Shown: piece by piece, positions 41,152-44,799 of the stretch
Numbering within the stretch: position 1 is the stretch's first letter
Layout of the letters: each line of letters begins with the position of its first letter
DNA from: Caballeronia udeis
GTDB lineage: Bacteria; Pseudomonadota; Gammaproteobacteria; Burkholderiales; Burkholderiaceae
Reading direction: 5' to 3'
DNA: 44,799 bases
Assembly: GCF_001544555.2 (NCBI RefSeq)
Contig: NZ_FCOK02000081.1
Span: 1-44,799, forward strand
Position numbers and translations under genes: made by a program
Notes under the pieces: generated by a model
The model's database searches: none
What the model saw: the letters and a program-made list of their open reading frames with translations, nothing else
What the model was told of the DNA's origin: nothing

Positions 41152-41742
41152 TCAGATCTTCAGACGCGATACCTTCGTGCCTTCCAGCGAAAGGTTGGCC
41201 ATCAGGCCAGCGTTCGTCAGCACGAACACTTCGACCGGCGCGGTTGCGGTGGTCGAATCGATATTGCCGTTAGCGCCCATCTTGACCAGCGCAACCGACG
41301 CATCGCCGCCGACCGACCAGCCGTCGGCATTGCGGAATTGGTCGAGCGCGTCCTGCGTCATGAACAGGAAGACAATCGATTTCGATTGCGCGCCGGCTTG
41401 CAGGCCGATCGACCCGGAGGTCGTGCTGTAGTAGCCGACCGAGCTGCCGCCCACCCGCAGCGCGCCCTTGCCGTACTGCGCCCCGACGATAAAGCCTGCC
41501 TGGATCACCGACGGGAACACGAGCACGCCACGCGCCTTGCCGACCAGTTCACGGGAACCCCTGGCCGTCACGTACAGGCGTTGCATGGTCGCGTCGATAT
41601 CCGCATTGATCGAACGGCGGGCGTCCGCGTCGCCAGCGGTCTGTTGTGCACCTTGATTCGACGTCGTCGTGCAGCCGGCCAGCGCGAGGCCACCCAGTGC
41701 AAGCGCCGCGGTCGATTTGATCATGAAGTTTCGTCTTTGCAT
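41152..41742 (-). CDS. SYLF (YSC84) domain lipoprotein
   Basis: A 196-residue exported lipoprotein with a SYLF domain, a module that binds phosphoinositides in eukaryotes and has an unknown role in bacteria. The signal peptide carries Arg-Arg-Asn-Phe-Met-Ile-Lys, close to the twin-arginine pattern, and the lipobox L-A-G-C with Cys24. The domain spans about residues 70-196: GVLVFPSVIQAGFIVGAQYGKG, SVGYYSTTSGSIGLQAGAQSKSIVFLFM and GGDASVAL. I chose the ATG at 41742, which has GGAGA 8 nt upstream; a Met four codons earlier overlaps that site. A possible minus-strand -10 (TATAAA, 41806-41801) lies about 60 bp upstream. Confidence 0.92.
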   Translation of the reverse strand: MQRRNFMIKSTAALALGGLALAGCTTTSNQGAQQTAGDADARRSINADIDATMQRLYVTARGSRELVGKARGVLVFPSVIQAGFIVGAQYGKGALRVGGSSVGYYSTTSGSIGLQAGAQSKSIVFLFMTQDALDQFRNADGWSVGGDASVALVKMGANGNIDSTTATAPVEVFVLTNAGLMANLSLEGTKVSRLKI

Positions 41743-42121
41743 CGTTTTCTCCATCGTGGTTTTTTGGGAAACCCCATCTACGGGTGTTACAGCATGGCGT
41801 TTTATAACACGGCACGTACTCCCGCAACATGTCATGAAATCGCGCGGAGCCTTACCCCGCTTGGTTTTTGCCGTGTCAGGCAAATGCAATGAGGTAACTT
41901 TGACCTGCCCGGCCGAGAGGCTGCCTGCCTGAGAAAACGCTTGTTTGCGTGACACATTCGTCTCTCACGACAGACAAATTCCAAAGACGCAAGCAGCGGG
42001 CCAGCCCGTCCCGATAGCCCGAATTCCGGTCAAAGTTACCCGGCAAAATAAAGTTGAAAACCGTGTTAAATAGTGCAAAGAAACGGCTGATCGTGCGTCT
42101 CCGCAGCGCAACACGACGTTT
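41743..42121. other. Intergenic region upstream of the SYLF gene
   Basis: 379 bp without a supported gene. It holds a possible SYLF promoter (TATAAA on the minus strand at 41806-41801) and a perfect 13-bp inverted-repeat pair (41893-41905 and 42028-42040). The part 42020-42110 is richer in A and T than the surroundings. Confidence 0.6.
41893..42040. repeat. 13-bp inverted repeat pair flanking 122 bp
   Basis: GGTAACTTTGACC (41893-41905) and its exact reverse complement (42028-42040) are separated by 122 bp of non-coding DNA upstream of the SYLF gene. The origin is unknown: two facing binding sites and a mini-element end pair are both possible. Confidence 0.75.
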
Positions 42122-42598
42122 TTACGGCTTTGCAATCCGAGTTGATTCATTGGCTTGCTTCGCTTTGTCGCTTTTTGTGGGCGGGCGCCGGAGGGAGCGT
42201 CGAATCACGCCGATGACCGCGCCCAGTAGAAACAGCGTGACCGCCGGCACGACCCAGTAGCCGACAAACGCGTGCCATAGATAGCCGAACAGCACGCTGC
42301 GACGAGTCGAATACTCCGCCATCGCGTCCTGGTTCTTCGCCGCATTGGCGGCGAGCACATCCGGCGGGCAACCGGCTGCGCGAGCTTCGTCGAGGGAACC
42401 ATAGCAGCGCGAAATCGCGGGAGAGGCGCGTTGCGCGTCGGTGAATGTCCAGCTGGACAGGGAGTGCGCGAGATCCTGGGCGTCGTACGCGAGTTGCTCG
42501 CGAATCTCGTTGGCCGCCACGATCATGACGGGAACCGCCCAAAAAATGATCAAGACCAGCCACCGCCTGAACCAGCGGTTTTTATATCGCCAAACCAT
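42122..42598 (-). CDS. Hypothetical membrane protein with two transmembrane helices
   Basis: A 158-residue protein I do not recognise. It has a positively charged start (RYKNRWFRR), a first helix at about residues 13-30, a periplasmic loop of about 75 residues with two Cys (RCYGS and AGCPPD) likely paired, a second helix at about 110-132 (GYWVVPAVTLFLLGAVIGVI), and a basic cytoplasmic tail (RRSLRRPPTKSDKAKQ). The topology fits an inner-membrane protein with both ends in the cytoplasm. The ATG at 42598 has a GGAGG element about 8-10 nt upstream. It lies between two other minus-strand envelope genes. Confidence 0.75.
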   Translation of the reverse strand: MVWRYKNRWFRRWLVLIIFWAVPVMIVAANEIREQLAYDAQDLAHSLSSWTFTDAQRASPAISRCYGSLDEARAAGCPPDVLAANAAKNQDAMAEYSTRRSVLFGYLWHAFVGYWVVPAVTLFLLGAVIGVIRRSLRRPPTKSDKAKQANESTRIAKP

Positions 42599-42811
42599 CC
42601 TCGGGCCTCCGTCCGTTGCAGTGCTGCAAGCCGGCTAGACTGTGGCGGACCGATGGCGCATTAGTTGTTCTGGTGGGCCGCCTTCGCGTCATCTTATGAG
42701 ATAAAACGCGCGCCGCGTAGCACGACCGTAGCTGCACTGCAATAAGACGGGGCGGGGTTTTCCCGTGTTCGGGACTTCACCTACGCACGATTTATTCGCA
42801 AAAAAACCATG

Positions 42812-42841
42812 AAAAAAGCCGCGGGTCCAGAGACCCGCGGC
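42812..42841 (-). terminator. Rho-independent terminator of the PsiF-repeat gene
   Basis: On the minus strand a perfect 10-bp stem GCCGCGGGTC/GACCCGCGGC (42841-42832 with 42827-42818) with a 4-nt loop is followed by a run of six T. It lies 44 bp after the stop codon of the PsiF gene. Confidence 0.92.
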
Positions 42842-42885
42842 TTCAGCGAACAATCGCCAACAATCGAACGTCACCTCGTTCCGGT

Positions 42886-43194
42886 TCAGCCCTTGTTGCT
42901 GAGACAGTCCTTCATGAAGGCCTTGCGATCATCGCCTTTCTTGCCCGTAGCCGACTTGTTGCACGCCGTCATTTTCTGTTGCTGGGTCATTGGAGCCGCG
43001 GCGGCGGCAGGCGCCGACGAGAGGCAATCCTTCATGAAAGCCTTGCGGTCATCGCCTTTCTTGCCCGCAGCCTGCGCGTTGCAGGTGGTCATCTTCGATT
43101 GCTGGCTGTTGTCGGCAAACGCCGGTGTTGCAGCGAAGCTCACGCTTAACGCGACGCCCAGTGCGAGCGTTGCCATGGTTGCCCGGATCTTCAT
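42886..43194 (-). CDS. PsiF-repeat exported protein
   Basis: A 102-residue periplasmic protein with a signal peptide (residues about 1-27, ending AFADN) and two PsiF repeats: one around QQSKMTTCNAQAAGKKGDD and a near copy around QQQKMTACNKSATGKKGDD, each continuing into RKAFMKDCLS with two Cys per repeat. PsiF was named as a phosphate-starvation-inducible protein in E. coli; its function is unknown. The start at 43194 has AGGGAGA 7 nt upstream; the open frame extends 75 codons further but without signal features. It is closed by its own terminator. Confidence 0.9.
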   Translation of the reverse strand: MKIRATMATLALGVALSVSFAATPAFADNSQQSKMTTCNAQAAGKKGDDRKAFMKDCLSSAPAAAAAPMTQQQKMTACNKSATGKKGDDRKAFMKDCLSNKG

Positions 43195-43737
43195 GCGATT
43201 CTCCCTTAAATGAATGACGTGAAACGAGGTGAGGTGATGCAAGGTCAGGCACATATCCATACCGCTGCGGCGTTTGCCGTTGCTTTTGCCGTCATCGCCA
43301 TCGTCAGGTGGCTTATCAGGCAAGCCATTATGGCAAAAAGCCATACAAATGCCGTACGGTTTCGAACCGATGAAATGTAAAAGCGCGCGGCGTTCGCAGC
43401 ATTCGAAAGATGCCGGCATGAGTCAGATCAAGGGGGCACGGCGCCTTTTGATGCACGCTTTGTAAGCTTTCTCTCGCGGACGGCAATGGTTTTGCGCAAC
43501 AGGCTTACAATTTCAATTTCGCCCGCGTGCTGGAACAGTTGAGGGCAGTCGATGGCGGCCAACGACTTCGTGGCCTGCTATAACGGCGAGAATGCTCCGT
43601 TGTAGCGTCGCCACATTCGCGTGAGCAAATGTCATCACGCCGACAAGGCGCCTTCGCACAGTCTCTCCACACACTCTTCATGCGCAGCGTTGCAAAGCCG
43701 TGCGATCCTGTCGTTCTACCGCTCAAAGGAGTCGCGT
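43195..43737. other. Long divergent intergenic region
   Basis: 543 bp between the PsiF gene (minus) and the next plus-strand gene. I see no supported gene on either strand: the short open frames here have no ribosome binding sites and unlikely compositions. An extended -10 element, TG-C-TATAAC at 43576-43584, could be the promoter of the 93-residue gene downstream. Confidence 0.5.
43576..43584 (+). promoter_or_regulatory. Possible extended -10 promoter (TGCTATAAC)
   Basis: TGnTATAAC matches the extended -10 form that does not depend on a good -35, and none is visible. It lies about 154 bp before the ATG at 43738. Confidence 0.3.
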
Positions 43738-44019
43738 ATGTCCCGCCCCATGTCCGACCACTACAAAGGTTTTGAAATATCCGTCCAGGCATTGCGCCGA
43801 GGGAAAGAGCGCGACGAACCGGACGACGGCCCGCGCCATTTCGATATCATCGTCAACATTTCGCGCAGCGCCAGCGGCGAGAGCGGCAAATCGGAAATGT
43901 TCGGCGTGCCGGAGCAGGAACCGTTCGACAGTCCCATCGACGCGACTCGAGCAGGTATTGAGTACGCGCGAGCGATCATCGACAAGAAGGTGGAGGGCGA
44001 ATCCGTCGATGAGCTGTGA
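43738..44019 (+). CDS. Conserved-looking hypothetical protein, 93 residues
   Basis: A small acidic, soluble protein with no signal peptide or membrane helix and no family I recognise. The sequence has an alternating strand-like part (YKGFEISVQALRRG, then HFDIIVNISRS) and a C-terminal helix (SPIDATRAGIEYARAIIDKKVEG), consistent with a compact alpha/beta domain. AAGGAG lies 7 nt before the ATG at 43738; an ATG four codons later is possible. It is flanked by long non-coding regions and is probably monocistronic. Confidence 0.7.
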   Translation: MSRPMSDHYKGFEISVQALRRGKERDEPDDGPRHFDIIVNISRSASGESGKSEMFGVPEQEPFDSPIDATRAGIEYARAIIDKKVEGESVDEL

Positions 44020-44145
44020 AAGCTTGCCGGCCTCATGCGGGCAGGCAACATTCAATGACATGACGCAGACGCCGAGTGAATAGCTGCCTCGGCGGCGTGG
44101 TTACGCTGCATCACGAAATCAACCCGGTCTGCCCGGGAGAAAACC

Positions 44146-44159
44146 TGCCGGAACCGGCA
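44146..44159. promoter_or_regulatory. Palindrome TGCCGGAACCGGCA, candidate operator
   Basis: 6-bp perfect arms around AA, 73 bp upstream of the sugar-binding protein start. Its size and symmetry fit a LacI-family operator, a common regulator type for sugar ABC systems. No regulator gene is in view. Confidence 0.35.
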
Positions 44160-44232
44160 ATCCGCCCCCCTTCCTGCTTCCTCCAAGAACCGAACATCCG
44201 GCAACTCAAAACAAAACCAGGAGATTTGCTGC

Positions 44233-44799
44233 ATGAACTCACATCGTAAAACGCCCAAACCCGCGCTGCGCCGCCGCTTTATCTCTGTCGCGCTGTCACT
44301 GAGTGCGTGCGCCTCGCTGCCGCTGTCGTTGTATTCCCTTGGTGCCGCCGCGCAAACCCCACACAAGCCGAGAGTCGCTCTCGTGATGAAATCGCTGGCG
44401 AACGAGTTTTTCCTGACAATGGAAACTGGCGCCAAGGATTATCAGAAACACAACGCGGACCAGTTCGACCTGATCACCAACGGCATCAAGGACGAAACCG
44501 ATACCGCCAACCAGATTCGCATTGTCGAGCAGATGATCGTCTCGAAGGTTGATGCCCTCGTGATCGCCCCCGCTGATTCGAAAGCGCTCGTCCCCGTTGT
44601 CAAGAAGGCTGTGGATGCCGGGATCATTGTGGTGAATATCGACAACCGGCTTGACCCGGACGTGCTCAAGTCGAAGGACCTGAACGTGCCGTTCGTCGGC
44701 CCGGACAACGCAAAGGGCGCACGGCTGGTCGGCGATTATCTGGCCAAGCGACTCAAGGCCGGCGATGAAGTCGGCATTATCGAAGGCGTGTCGACCACG
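44233..44799 (+). CDS. Sugar ABC transporter substrate-binding protein (5' part)
   Basis: The first 189 codons of a periplasmic-binding protein of the ribose/galactose type (Peripla_BP_4), which catches a sugar and delivers it to an ABC importer; the gene continues past the window. The N-terminus has a basic stretch (ALRRRF), a hydrophobic core and an LGAAAQ cleavage region near residue 40. The mature start PRVALVMKSLANEFFLTMETGAKDY is the typical first strand-helix, followed by DETDTANQIRIVEQMI, VDALVIAPADSKALVPVVKKA and VGPDNAKGARLVGDYLAK. The ATG at 44233 has AGGAG 9 nt upstream. The sugar cannot be told. Permease and ATPase genes are expected downstream. Confidence 0.92.
   Translation, partial: MNSHRKTPKPALRRRFISVALSLSACASLPLSLYSLGAAAQTPHKPRVALVMKSLANEFFLTMETGAKDYQKHNADQFDLITNGIKDETDTANQIRIVEQMIVSKVDALVIAPADSKALVPVVKKAVDAGIIVVNIDNRLDPDVLKSKDLNVPFVGPDNAKGARLVGDYLAKRLKAGDEVGIIEGVSTT

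Noticed and set aside
1..44799. CRISPR array, prophage or insertion sequence
   Set aside because: No regularly spaced repeats, cas genes, transposase or phage genes were seen; the only short tandem repeats are those at 6655-6690 and 23564-23616.

Overview
The window is high-GC, densely coded chromosomal DNA whose gene content and gene order match the core genome of the Burkholderia group (Burkholderiaceae; most like Paraburkholderia or Caballeronia). The assignment rests on the tRNA-Asp/ppiD pair, the selO-msrB-yciB-bolA-parvulin run, the mltG-tmk-holB-tatD cluster, the size of PurL, and the style of the beta-oxidation and SYLF/PsiF genes. I see no insertion sequence, prophage, CRISPR array or rRNA. 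Nearly all of it is housekeeping or central metabolism, so the new material, if any, lies mostly in the intergenic DNA.

Layout. 1-395: 3' end of an MFS permease. 774-850: tRNA-Asp(GTC), then the periplasmic foldase ppiD. 2974-4180 (minus): a small lipoprotein and a TesA-type esterase, the latter head to head with an ABC ATPase (4194-4895) that has no permease beside it. 4956-9877 (minus): pgi, the bifunctional NAD(P)HX repair enzyme, and a DadA-like D-amino acid dehydrogenase. 10349-14407: purL, closed by a terminator shared with the converging minus-strand run selO, msrB, yciB, bolA and a periplasmic parvulin (18591 back to 14527).

18757-28703 (plus) is a lipid-catabolism region. An acyl-CoA synthetase with its own terminator is followed by an apparent operon: enoyl-CoA hydratase/3-hydroxyacyl-CoA dehydrogenase, nicotinamidase, thiolase, a Dabb protein, a PaaI-type thioesterase, a CurA-like reductase, an SDR and an HSL-type hydrolase. 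A promoter whose -35 box overlaps a TetR-type palindrome precedes it. Together these genes would activate, oxidise and thiolytically cleave acyl chains and handle side products; the nicotinamidase may support NAD supply.

28768-30606 (minus): an NRDE/TANGO2 protein and the folate-dependent Fe-S protein YgfZ. 30668-34936 (plus): mltG, tmk, holB, a GNAT acetyltransferase and tatD, with an unusual AT-rich, inverted-repeat-rich spacer before holB. 35042-40982 (plus): an ankyrin protein, an orphan Rap1a-like protein, an MscS-type channel, otsA and a GT4 glycosyltransferase. 41152-43194 (minus): a SYLF lipoprotein, a two-helix membrane protein and a PsiF-repeat protein. 43738 to the end (plus): a 93-residue protein of unknown function and the start of a sugar ABC transporter binding protein that runs off the window.

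The observations most worth a second look are regulatory: a 17-bp perfect palindrome just downstream of the purL promoter, the operator over the fadJ -35 box, the structured dadA leader, the holB spacer, and a 13-bp inverted-repeat pair upstream of the SYLF gene. All were found by eye and need comparative or experimental confirmation. I did not find a convincing new multi-gene system.
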